From an uncultured Brachyspira sp. (lineage in GTDB: Bacteria; Spirochaetota; Brachyspiria; Brachyspirales; Brachyspiraceae): a stretch of 20,644 nucleotides of DNA. Under the pieces are notes generated by a model that was not told the origin of the DNA, did not search any database, and saw only the letters and a program-made list of their open reading frames with translations. The first letter of the stretch is position 1. Each line of letters begins with the position of its first letter. Below, one piece after another: positions 1 to 7,268 of this stretch. Position numbers and translations under genes: made by a program. Where the stretch lies: assembly GCF_949287625.1 (NCBI RefSeq), contig NZ_CASEGO010000044.1:1-20644 (forward strand), in the 5' to 3' direction.

Positions 1-165
1 AAGTTTGTCAATTTTTTTGTTGTTCTTTTTCTCGCCGCACGCCACAGGCGGACAGCGTCACAAAAGAAGCGGGGGCTGGCATGACTGTGTGCTTCGCAGC
101 AAAGCCCTGCAATATTTTCAATTTAAAAAAATAATTTTTTGACAAACTGTATTTATTTAGGTATA
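1..165. mobile_element. MITE-like inverted-repeat element, cut by window edge (subfamily 1)
   Basis: The window opens inside the left terminal repeat (AGTTTGTCAA at 3-12). The right terminal repeat, 139-165, is its inverted partner and ends in TTTAGGTATA. The GC-rich core (about 32-110) shares CGGACAGC(A/G)TCACAAAAGAA and a following GCAAAGCCC with the element at 6791-7087, but lacks more than 100 bp of the interior of that copy. No ORF suggests a transposase, so this would be a non-autonomous element. The family assignment is inferred from the shared ends and core. Confidence 0.7.
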
Positions 166-167
166 TA
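139..167 (+). promoter_or_regulatory. Outward promoter in the right terminal repeat
   Basis: TTGACA at 139-144 and TATATA at 162-167 are 17 bases apart and point out of the element toward the VWA gene at 230. A transcript from here would have a leader of about 55 bases. The same arrangement occurs at the other element ends in the window. It is predicted from sequence only. Confidence 0.5.
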
Positions 168-194
168 TTAAAATTCTTAAACCTATATAGAATC

Positions 195-223
195 TTGATT
201 TTTTATGAGTTTATTTATATTAT
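195..223 (+). promoter_or_regulatory. Candidate promoter for a leaderless VWA mRNA
   Basis: TTGATT (195-200), a 17-base spacer and TATTAT (218-223) place the expected transcription start at about 230, which is the A of the VWA start codon. No Shine-Dalgarno sequence precedes that ATG. An overlapping TATAAT at 221-226 is the alternative -10 box. This competes with the element-borne promoter at 139-167. Confidence 0.4.
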
Positions 224-229
224 AATAAT

Positions 230-1363
230 ATGAATATAAAAAATGATAAACAAAATTTAAATAGATGGCGTTTGATATTAGGAAGTTTTGCTGAGGATAA
301 TTTAAAACTTGACAGTGAATATACTGAAATCGACTCAGCATTAGGTTTTTTATATGACAGAGAATACAGCAGCGAATCAGGATATGCAGATTTTGAAAAT
401 GATAAAGATAGAGGCGGCAGAGGAAAAAGCAATTTAACTATTCCTGTTTGGGTCACAAAAGTAAAAAAATTATTCCCTAAAAAAACTGTTGAAATAATGC
501 AGACTCAGGCATTAGAGAAATATAAACTTACAGAAATGATAACTGATGAGAATATTTTAAAAGAGATGGAGCCTAATATGGAGCTTTTAAAAAATGTTCT
601 CACTTTTAAAGATATGATGAACGGCAATGTAAAAAAACTTGCTTATGGTATAGTAAGAAAGGTTGTAGAAGATATTAAAAAGAAAATGGAAAGCGATATT
701 AAAAAAGTATTTTATGGGAAAAAACTTCCTAACTCTACAACTCAAAATAAAATATTCAAAAATCTTGATATAAAAAAAACAATACGAAATAATCTTAAAA
801 ATTATAATATTACAGACAAGACTATTTTTGTTGATAAATTATACTTCAATCAAAATATAAAAAAGTATAACCCTTGGCATATAATAATACTTATAGATGA
901 AAGCGGATCTATGCTCGATTCAGTTATATATTCTTCTATAATGGCTTCCATATTTTCTAATCTTCCTTATTTGTCTATAAAACTTGTAATATTTGATACA
1001 TCTATTGTAGATTTATCAGATCATGTCAAAGATCCTATAGATGTATTGTTTAAAGTACAATTAGGCGGCGGTACCGATATATCATTAGCTTTGGAATATG
1101 CTAAAAAAATAACAACTGTACCCGATAAAACAATAGTGCTTCTTATAAGTGATTTATATGATTATAATTATAAAAATATGTATAAAAGTGCTAATGATAT
1201 AATAGAATCAAGATCAAAACTTTTTGTACTTCCTGCTTTGGACTATAATGCAAATGCAAGTTATGATAAAGAGGCAGCAAAACAATTTGCCAAAATGGGA
1301 GCTAAAGTGGCAGCTATTACACCTGATGAGCTTTCAAAGTGGATAAGCAATTTAATATCTTAA
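230..1363 (+). CDS. VWA (MIDAS) domain protein of the MoxR/SWIM/DUF5682-associated type
   Basis: This 377-residue cytoplasmic protein has no signal peptide. A family-specific N-terminal region (RWRLILGSFAE at 13-22, a Gly/Arg-rich RGGRGKS at 61-67, and IVRKVVEDI near 141) leads into a von Willebrand A domain from about residue 216. All metal-site parts are present: DESGS (D223, S225, S227), LGGGTDI (T282) and ISDLYD (D308). Relatives I recognise are usually encoded beside a MoxR-type AAA+ ATPase, a SWIM zinc-finger protein and a DUF5682 protein. None of these is in the window, so partners upstream are possible but unseen. A TPR gene follows after 26 bases, probably in the same transcript. The ATG at 230 has no ribosome-binding site but fits the conserved N-terminus. 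VWA domain confidence is high; the family context is from memory. Confidence 0.88.
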   Translation: MNIKNDKQNLNRWRLILGSFAEDNLKLDSEYTEIDSALGFLYDREYSSESGYADFENDKDRGGRGKSNLTIPVWVTKVKKLFPKKTVEIMQTQALEKYKLTEMITDENILKEMEPNMELLKNVLTFKDMMNGNVKKLAYGIVRKVVEDIKKKMESDIKKVFYGKKLPNSTTQNKIFKNLDIKKTIRNNLKNYNITDKTIFVDKLYFNQNIKKYNPWHIIILIDESGSMLDSVIYSSIMASIFSNLPYLSIKLVIFDTSIVDLSDHVKDPIDVLFKVQLGGGTDISLALEYAKKITTVPDKTIVLLISDLYDYNYKNMYKSANDIIESRSKLFVLPALDYNANASYDKEAAKQFAKMGAKVAAITPDELSKWISNLIS

Positions 1364-1389
1364 AGTATTTAAAAGAGGTTTAGGAATAT

Positions 1390-1980
1390 ATGGAAATACT
1401 TAAATATTTTTTTGCTAAGCATATTGAAAAATGCCGAAATAAATTAAATGAAATTAATACTGATGCAGAAGAATTAAAAAATTATGTTCATAAAGCAAAT
1501 GAGTTTTTAAGTACTATAGATACAGAAAATTATACTAGCTTTAATGAGTTTAATCAATATATAAAAAATCTAAACTCATCTTTTACGGCAGATATTCATA
1601 TAAATAAATTAGAAATATTTTCCTATGATGAAAACTTTATCAATGATATTTATAAACATTCTGCAAAATATTTAAAATCTTTGGACAAATTAATTTCACT
1701 GTCAAAAGAAGATTTTGAAGATTACAAAATAGAACGCTATAAACATAGAGGAGATGTAAAAACAGATTTAAACCTATATGATGATGCCATTGAAGATTAT
1801 AAAAAAGCATTGGAAGAAGCAGATAAAAAATTAAAAGAATATAATGAACTTAATCCAGACAATTTCTTTGTTTATTTTGTGAGAGGAAATATTAAAAAAA
1901 GTTTAAATAAAGATGAAGAGGCTTTGAAAGATTTTCAGAAATATGAAGAACTCGAAAAACAAAAGAATAAACAACTATAA
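1390..1980 (+). CDS. Small TPR-repeat protein
   Basis: This 196-residue soluble protein has a charged helical N-terminal half (about 1-110) and two tetratricopeptide units near the C-terminus. The first contains KHRGDVKTDLNLYDDAIEDY and the second VRGNIKKSLNKDEEALKDF. Between them the helix is lengthened by a few residues relative to a canonical 34-residue TPR. AGGA lies just upstream of the ATG. It follows the VWA gene by 26 bases and is probably co-transcribed, so it may serve as an adaptor for the VWA protein; that role is inference from position only. Its stop codon overlaps the 3' end of the opposing LRR gene by six bases. Confidence 0.75.
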   Translation: MEILKYFFAKHIEKCRNKLNEINTDAEELKNYVHKANEFLSTIDTENYTSFNEFNQYIKNLNSSFTADIHINKLEIFSYDENFINDIYKHSAKYLKSLDKLISLSKEDFEDYKIERYKHRGDVKTDLNLYDDAIEDYKKALEEADKKLKEYNELNPDNFFVYFVRGNIKKSLNKDEEALKDFQKYEELEKQKNKQL

Positions 1981-2613
1981 TTTGTTAATTTTTATATTCT
2001 CTTTTATATTATTTTCTAAAATAGAGATAAACTTCAATTTTTTTAATTTTAGCAATTCTTCAGGCATATCATCTAAGTTATTTGAATCGAGTATTAATTC
2101 TTTAAGTTTTTTAAGGTTTTGTATTTTTGAATCTATTTTTTTTATTTTATTAAATGAAGCATCTATAAACTTTATATTATGAAGCTCATATATTTCATCA
2201 GGCAAAGAAGAAATACCGCAGCCGCTTATATCAAGTTCTTCAAGTTTTTTAAGCATTTTGATATTTTTATTTAATTTGTATATATAGTTATAAGAAATAT
2301 TAAGAGATTTTAAGTTTCTAAGCTCAAAAATTTCTTTATTAAGATATCTTATTCTATTGGAAGATATATCAAGATTTTTTAAGTTTTTTAAATTAGCTAT
2401 TTCTTTTGGAATCTTTTTTATATAGTTCATAGATATGTATAGACTTTCTATATTTTCAATTTCAAAAAACTCCAAAGGAATCTCTGTTATATCTAAATTG
2501 CTTAAATTTAATTCTTTTATATTATCAAAATCTTCAATTTTCATCTCTGCTATATCATAAGCATCGTTTTCTTTAGCCCATTTCATTATATATTTAAAAT
2601 TACTCTTAATCAT
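1975..2613 (-). CDS. Leucine-rich-repeat protein
   Basis: This 212-residue protein has no signal peptide or membrane segment and is therefore probably cytoplasmic. After a cap of about 30 residues it consists of consecutive leucine-rich repeats of about 23 residues. Each has the form LxxLxIsxNxIxxIPxEIxxLxN, for example ISSNRIRYLNKEIFELRN. The spacing matches the bacterial/SDS22-like LRR class, a binding scaffold. No catalytic domain is attached, and no partner can be named. It converges with the TPR gene, overlapping it by six bases. The ATG has no clear ribosome-binding site. Confidence 0.82.
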   Translation of the reverse strand: MIKSNFKYIMKWAKENDAYDIAEMKIEDFDNIKELNLSNLDITEIPLEFFEIENIESLYISMNYIKKIPKEIANLKNLKNLDISSNRIRYLNKEIFELRNLKSLNISYNYIYKLNKNIKMLKKLEELDISGCGISSLPDEIYELHNIKFIDASFNKIKKIDSKIQNLKKLKELILDSNNLDDMPEELLKLKKLKFISILENNIKENIKINKL

Positions 2614-2709
2614 ATTTATTAAAGCCGTATTTATTATTTATCATTTATTATTATATTAGCATGCATATATGACAAAAATTGACGCATTAATACATATTGA
2701 ATCATATTT

Positions 2710-3630
2710 TTATATATTTTCTGAATATAAAAACTCATAAAAATAAGAAGGATAATCAATTTCAAATTTAAGCACTTCATTGGTAATGGGGTGAGTAAAC
2801 TCTATTTTTTTGGCAGTAAGCATAAGGGCTTTATATTTATTTGAGCTTTTTGAGTATATTTTGTCTCCTGCTACTGGAAAGTTTTTGTATGATGAATGCA
2901 CTCTTATTTGATGAGTTCTTCCAGTTTTTAAATCTATTTCTATAAGTGTATGATTTTTAAATCTTTTTAATACCTTTATATGTGTAAGAGCTTTTTTACC
3001 ATCTTCTCTTACAGTCATTTTTTTTCTATATACCTGATGTCTTCCTATAGGCAAATTAATTTCTAAATAATTGTCTTTAAGAACTCCTATAACTACAGCA
3101 TGATATATTTTTTTTATTTTGCGGTTTTTAAATTGCTCCTGAATGCTTGATACAATACCAGCATTTTTTCCTATAATCATGATTCCAGAAGTATCTTTAT
3201 CAAGCCTATGTATTATTCCAGCTCTGCTTTTATTGCCTACGAAGTCAAAATCTTTTATATTATAAAGCAAGGCATTAACCAAAGTTCCAGTCATTTCTGA
3301 TGCCGAACAATGCACACTCATTCCTGCAGGCTTATTTACTACAAGAAGGTATTTATCTTCATATATTATGTCTAAACTTATATTTTCAGCTTTAGGATTT
3401 TCTATATCTATTTCTTTATCGCTATTATTTATATCAACTTCTATTTTATCATTAATTTTAAGAGCATATGAAAGTTTTTTTTCATTTCCGTTTACTTTGA
3501 TAGAGTTTAAATAATTTTTTACCTGACTTCTTGATATATTTAATTTTTCGCTTATAAATACATCAAGTCTTTTTTTAACATCTGTTTCTTCGATTATAAA
3601 GTATTTATTTTCAGATTCTTCTCTGTTCAT
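2710..3630 (-). CDS. RluA/RluD-family pseudouridine synthase
   Basis: This 306-residue enzyme is predicted to isomerise uridines in RNA, most likely 23S rRNA. An S4 RNA-binding domain (about 18-66, KRLDVFISEKLNISRSQVKNYL) precedes the catalytic domain. The signature HRLDKDTSG at 141-149 contains the catalytic aspartate D144. LKTGRTHQIRVH near the C-terminus is the second conserved family motif. Length and domain order match RluD of the lspA-linked type. The gene starts 14 bases after the end of lspA, a common pairing, so the two are probably one operon. I leave the symbol blank because RluA, RluC and RluD cannot be separated by eye. Confidence 0.93.
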   Translation of the reverse strand: MNREESENKYFIIEETDVKKRLDVFISEKLNISRSQVKNYLNSIKVNGNEKKLSYALKINDKIEVDINNSDKEIDIENPKAENISLDIIYEDKYLLVVNKPAGMSVHCSASEMTGTLVNALLYNIKDFDFVGNKSRAGIIHRLDKDTSGIMIIGKNAGIVSSIQEQFKNRKIKKIYHAVVIGVLKDNYLEINLPIGRHQVYRKKMTVREDGKKALTHIKVLKRFKNHTLIEIDLKTGRTHQIRVHSSYKNFPVAGDKIYSKSSNKYKALMLTAKKIEFTHPITNEVLKFEIDYPSYFYEFLYSENI

Positions 3631-3644
3631 AATTAATTATTTTA

Positions 3645-4196
3645 TCAATTACTTTTATCTTTGTTTTTATCAAAATCTTCCTTAAAGAAAAATACACCTA
3701 TAGCTATTATACATATCCCTATAGTAATGGAGGCATCGGCTATATTGTAATTATAAGGAAATCTTATAGTTTCATTAAAGCCCATACTAATAAAATCAGT
3801 AACATATCCTCTCATAATTCTATCAATCAAATTCCCCATAGCTCCTCCAAGAACCATAGTAAAGCCAATCATAGATAATTTCTGTTTTTTTACATTTATA
3901 GACAGCATTATAAAAAATACTACAATCATAGCTAAAAATACTACAGCTTTAAGCAGTTCTGGTATTATATGCTGTATAGATTCAGGCACACTGTTAAGGA
4001 ATCCAAATGATACACCGTAATTTCTAGTATATATAAATATTAATATATCGCCTATTACTCTTTGTACAATTATTTCCTGAAGGTATTTATCTATAAAATA
4101 TTTTGATACTGCATCTGCTATAAAGATAAGCAAGGCTGCTAAAAAATATATTTTTTTTTGTTTTATCTCTTGTGCTATTTTTTTTAATTTTATCAT
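3645..4196 (-). CDS. lspA: Lipoprotein signal peptidase (signal peptidase II)
   Basis: This 183-residue inner-membrane aspartyl protease cleaves the signal peptide of prolipoproteins before the lipid-modified cysteine. Four hydrophobic segments are visible (about 16-30, 46-58, 83-101 and 155-171). Family motifs are in order: IADAVSKYF (D28), RNYGVSFGF, GGAMGNLIDR, VTDF with catalytic D134, and NIADASI with catalytic D154. It heads a probable operon with the downstream pseudouridine synthase. Its substrates would include the lipoproteins encoded elsewhere in this window. The ribosome-binding site is weak, and the ATG at 4196 gives the expected short cytoplasmic N-terminus. Confidence 0.96.
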   Translation of the reverse strand: MIKLKKIAQEIKQKKIYFLAALLIFIADAVSKYFIDKYLQEIIVQRVIGDILIFIYTRNYGVSFGFLNSVPESIQHIIPELLKAVVFLAMIVVFFIMLSINVKKQKLSMIGFTMVLGGAMGNLIDRIMRGYVTDFISMGFNETIRFPYNYNIADASITIGICIIAIGVFFFKEDFDKNKDKSN

Positions 4197-4337
4197 ACGG
4201 CTTTAACTCTTTTAATATATTTAATTTTTACTGCAATATATAACTTGCCTATAATATAAAAAGTGAATTTTTTTCAATATTTTTAAATATAATATACTAT
4301 AATAATTTATATTAACAAAAATTACAAGTTTGATTTA

Positions 4338-4366
4338 ATTATACCTAAACAACTATAGTTTATCAA
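4338..4366 (-). promoter_or_regulatory. Outward promoter in a terminal repeat, facing lspA
   Basis: Read on the minus strand, TTGATA (4361-4366) and a perfect TATAAT (4338-4343) are separated by 17 bases. It points toward lspA, whose start codon lies about 140 bases downstream. It is the -35/-10 pair built into the repeat end at 4340. A weaker promoter closer to lspA, in 4220-4290, cannot be excluded. Confidence 0.5.
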
Positions 4367-4518
4367 ATTTTAGTTATTTATAAATGTAATTATAATTTAT
4401 TTGCAGCATAATAAAATATGTTTTAGATGTATAGTAAATTACTTTTATTGGTATAATAATAGGTAATCAGCCGCATACCACTTCAGGTACTTCCTCACTT
4501 CGTTCGGTCGCATTGACA
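4340..4518. mobile_element. Decayed MITE-like element (subfamily 2)
   Basis: The left end, 4340-4366, matches the terminal repeat at 12234-12260 at 26 of 27 positions. The right part (about 4468-4518) holds a GC-rich core containing GGTACTTCCT and ends with ATTGACA, as do the other right ends; the outer part of the right repeat is lost. The same core occurs at 7138-7177. Most of the 398-base gene-free stretch between lspA and rfaE1 is this element plus AT-rich promoter DNA. Confidence 0.6.
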
Positions 4519-4530
4519 TTTGATTTATTA

Positions 4531-4560
4531 TTTACAATTTTTTTTATTTTATGTTATAAT
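4531..4560 (+). promoter_or_regulatory. Promoter of rfaE1 (extended -10)
   Basis: TTTACA (4531-4536), an 18-base spacer and TGTTATAAT (TG at 4552-4553, -10 at 4555-4560) form a strong sigma-70-type promoter. Transcription should begin near 4567. This excludes a TTG start at 4520 and supports the ATG at 4595. Confidence 0.7.
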
Positions 4561-4594
4561 TACTGCAAAAATATATTTTATTAATGATTTAAGT

Positions 4595-5602
4595 ATGGAT
4601 TTGAAAATTAAAGCTAAAAAGATTAAATACTCTAAAGTTCTTGTTATAGGCGATTTAATGCTGGATAGATTCACCTATGGAGATGTTATAAGAATATCTC
4701 CTGAAGCTCCTGTTCCAGTACTTCATGTTAATCATGAAGAAAATTATTTGGGCGGTGCTGGAAATGTGGCAAGAAATATAGCTGCTTTAATCGGCGAAGA
4801 TAATAATGACAGTATTTTTATAATAGGTGTAATAGGAAAAGACAATTCTGCTGATACTATTATAAAAAGTATGAATAAATCTAATATATCATCTAAAGGC
4901 ATAGTTGAAGATGATTCAAGAGATACTATAACAAAAACTAGAATAGTAGCAAATACTCAGCAGATAGTACGTATAGATAATGAAAGTACAGAACCTTTTT
5001 CTGCAAATATAATGAAAAAAATAGAAAAAAATTTTACTGATAATATAGATAATTATAATGCTGTTATAATAAGTGATTATGCCAAAGGTATTATTACAAA
5101 TAAGCTTGCAAAAAAGATAATAGATACCTGCAATAAAAAAAACAAGCCTGTATTGGCAGATCCTGCTATAAAGCATTTTTCATTTTATAAAAGAGCTACA
5201 CTTATGACTCCTAATTTGAAAGAAGCGGTTGAAGGTATGGATAGTAAATTCCCTTTTTATGAGTTCAATCCTGAAGCTATAAATACACTAGGAAATGATA
5301 TAATAAAAAAATTATCCCTATCAAAACTGATGATAACTTTGGGGGCTAATGGTATGGCATTATTTGATAAGGAAATAAAAACACGAGATAAAAAGACTCC
5401 TTATATAATACCTACTAAGGCAAAAAGTGTCTTTGATGTTTCAGGAGCAGGAGACACTGTTATATCTGTGCTTGCTATGTGTTTATCAGTAGGATTATCT
5501 TTTAAAGAATCTTCTGAAATAGCAAATGCTGCTGCTGGTGTTGTTGTAGGAAAGAGAGGAACTTCCACTTTAACATTAGATGAGCTTATGGAAGTATTAT
5601 AA
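4595..5602 (+). CDS. rfaE1: D-glycero-beta-D-manno-heptose-7-phosphate kinase
   Basis: This 335-residue PfkB/ribokinase-family enzyme is predicted to phosphorylate D-glycero-D-manno-heptose 7-phosphate at C1 with ATP, a step in ADP-heptose synthesis for lipooligosaccharide. Diagnostic motifs from the ATG at 4595 are VIGDLMLDRFTYGD (17-30), RISPEAPVPV (33-42), LGGAGNVARNIAAL (52-65), SDYAKG (160-165) and DVSGAGDTV (281-289), with catalytic D287 in GAGD. It is a stand-alone kinase domain; the fused cytidylyltransferase half of enterobacterial HldE is absent, so that activity must come from another gene. The start is set by the promoter ending at 4560; an upstream TTG at 4520 would lie ahead of the transcription start. 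The symbol hldA is equivalent. Confidence 0.9.
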   Translation: MDLKIKAKKIKYSKVLVIGDLMLDRFTYGDVIRISPEAPVPVLHVNHEENYLGGAGNVARNIAALIGEDNNDSIFIIGVIGKDNSADTIIKSMNKSNISSKGIVEDDSRDTITKTRIVANTQQIVRIDNESTEPFSANIMKKIEKNFTDNIDNYNAVIISDYAKGIITNKLAKKIIDTCNKKNKPVLADPAIKHFSFYKRATLMTPNLKEAVEGMDSKFPFYEFNPEAINTLGNDIIKKLSLSKLMITLGANGMALFDKEIKTRDKKTPYIIPTKAKSVFDVSGAGDTVISVLAMCLSVGLSFKESSEIANAAAGVVVGKRGTSTLTLDELMEVL

Positions 5603-5636
5603 TAAGTTTTATACAAATTGGAAATATTATTTTATT

Positions 5637-6767
5637 ATGAAGAGAAAAATTATATTATTATTTATACTATTATTATTTATTGTTTCATGTCTGCCAAAAC
5701 CTTTAATAGTACCAGCTAAAGTTGTTACAGAACTTACTTTGGGTAAAGATATAGGTGTTTACAGCAATGAGTTTGTGGATTTGGATAGTCCCAAAATATA
5801 TAAAGTTGATAATGAATACTATTTTGGTGATTTTTATATAGTTAAAGATGACACTGTTTATGCTTTAGATGTATCCAATTCAAGAATGGTTATAGCATCC
5901 GGAAGCAATATAAGGTATTTTCCTTTGGAGTATAATAATCTTGAAACTTCAAAAATATCACTTATAGATTCAAATGCTAATATTTATATAACAGGATACA
6001 ATTTAAGATATGTAGGCGATATAGTAGTAAGCAATGTTATTATGAGTCTTCCTTCTGAAAGTCCCACAACTGAAGGCGATGATGCTCCTCGTATAGAAAC
6101 TTATACCGTTAAAGTAACTAATACCAATTATACTAAAGTAGGTTTTGTATCTTTAAATAAAATATCTTCCAACGGCAATACATTATACAGTATAGATACT
6201 GTTATTGATAATGAATATGAATCTTTAGTAAAATTAATAACATTAACTAATCATAAGTTTGCACTTCTGAAAAGAGATGAAGACAGAGTTCCTTTACTAG
6301 ATATATATGACATGGATACTGGAAAGATGGAGCAAAGATTTTCGCTTAAAGATGTTGAATATACAGATAAAGCTGCTATGTCTTATAGAGAAATTATCGA
6401 CTGTGTATATGTACCAGATAAAGAGGTTATAGCAATTCTTACAATGAATATAGTAGAAGGTAAACATCAGGAGGATATTATATACACATCAAAACTGGAT
6501 AATTTTAATCTTAAAGAAACATATAAAATACCAAATAGAGATAATTCTCTTGCGGTAGGAATATCAAGCACTGGAAGAGTTACATATACTGGTATGGATA
6601 ATGGAATGTATTTCTTCATAAGGACTAATCCCTTTTTATCTCAAAATTACAGTAAGGAATATTTAGGTACTGACGGATTTAATAAGTTACGAGGAATACA
6701 TATGTTTGATGATTCTATTTACGGTTTTATGGTAGAAGACGGAATAATTAGATTTCAGAACTACTAA
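5637..6767 (+). CDS. Predicted lipoprotein, all-beta, function unknown
   Basis: The product is 376 residues from the ATG at 5637. A hydrophobic leader (MKRKIILLFILLLFIVSC) ends in the lipobox IVSC, so the mature N-terminus would be the lipidated cysteine at residue 18. The rest is rich in short beta-strand-like stretches separated by turns (such as VDNEYYFGDFYIVKDDTVYA), loosely like a beta-propeller, but I see no diagnostic repeat. An ATG at 5580 lies inside rfaE1 and would bury the signal peptide, so I reject it. The gene begins 34 bases after rfaE1 with GGAAA upstream and is probably co-transcribed. I cannot assign a function. Confidence 0.8.
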   Translation: MKRKIILLFILLLFIVSCLPKPLIVPAKVVTELTLGKDIGVYSNEFVDLDSPKIYKVDNEYYFGDFYIVKDDTVYALDVSNSRMVIASGSNIRYFPLEYNNLETSKISLIDSNANIYITGYNLRYVGDIVVSNVIMSLPSESPTTEGDDAPRIETYTVKVTNTNYTKVGFVSLNKISSNGNTLYSIDTVIDNEYESLVKLITLTNHKFALLKRDEDRVPLLDIYDMDTGKMEQRFSLKDVEYTDKAAMSYREIIDCVYVPDKEVIAILTMNIVEGKHQEDIIYTSKLDNFNLKETYKIPNRDNSLAVGISSTGRVTYTGMDNGMYFFIRTNPFLSQNYSKEYLGTDGFNKLRGIHMFDDSIYGFMVEDGIIRFQNY

Positions 6768-6790
6768 TTATTACAAATTAAATTATAGTA

Positions 6791-7087
6791 TATACCTAAA
6801 CAACTATAATTTGTCAATTTTTTTATTCAACTTTTTCCCGCCGCAAAAAGTTGAAAAAAGTGCAAGCCTAAAAATAATACTAATCATGTTTTATATGTAG
6901 AATATATTATTAAATTTAGCCTTAAATATAGTCTTTTTGGTTCTTTGTGCCACACCTGCCTACGGCACGGACAGCATCACAAAAGAACTGGGGTGGTGCG
7001 TAGCACACAGCGTGGTGGGCAAAGCCCCAGAGATATTAAAAAGAAAATATAATTTTATTTTTGACAAATCATATTTGTTTAGGTATA
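6791..7087. mobile_element. Complete MITE-like element (subfamily 1)
   Basis: The element is about 297 bp. Its terminal inverted repeats, 6791-6817 and 7061-7087, match at 25 of 27 positions and end in TATACC / GGTATA. Flanking bases extend the palindrome to GTATATAC on both sides, compatible with but not proving a TA target duplication. The interior contains CGCCGCA near the left end and a GC-rich core (about 6945-7032) with CGGACAGCATCAC and GCAAAGCCCC, shared with the copy at 1-165. No credible coding sequence is present. Both ends contain outward TTGACA-17-TATATA pairs. Confidence 0.75.
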
Positions 7088-7096
7088 TACTGTAAC

Positions 7097-7244
7097 AATT
7101 TCATTTTGTCAATTGGTGCACATTATACGGAATTATCAACTTTTTTGCTGCACAACATACCTAACGGTACTTCCTTCAGTCGCGGTCTGGATTAGCCAAA
7201 AATTGAATAAAAAAATTGACAAACTTAAACATTTTTAGTACACT
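7097..7244. mobile_element. Second, decayed element abutting the first (subfamily 2)
   Basis: The left end CATTTTGTCAATT resembles the terminal repeat, and AATTGACAAACTT at the right end (about 7214-7226) is its inverted partner. The core around 7138-7177 shares GGTACTTCCT and neighbouring bases with the element at 4340-4518. The outer bases have diverged more than in the complete element. Together with 6791-7087 it fills nearly all of the 501 gene-free bases before the DUF4241 gene. Confidence 0.5.
7216..7244 (+). promoter_or_regulatory. Candidate promoter of the DUF4241 gene
   Basis: TTGACA (7216-7221), 17 bases and TACACT (7239-7244) precede the gene. The -35 box is the TTGACA of the decayed terminal repeat, and TACACT occupies the position of TATATA in intact copies. 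A strong AAGGAG follows about 12 bases downstream. Confidence 0.5.
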
Positions 7245-7268
7245 ATAAAAAATATTAAGGAGATACAT

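Noticed and set aside
1943..2182. Plus-strand open frame opposite the LRR gene
   Set aside because: Phe/Leu-rich shadow of a well-supported minus-strand repeat protein, without its own start signals.
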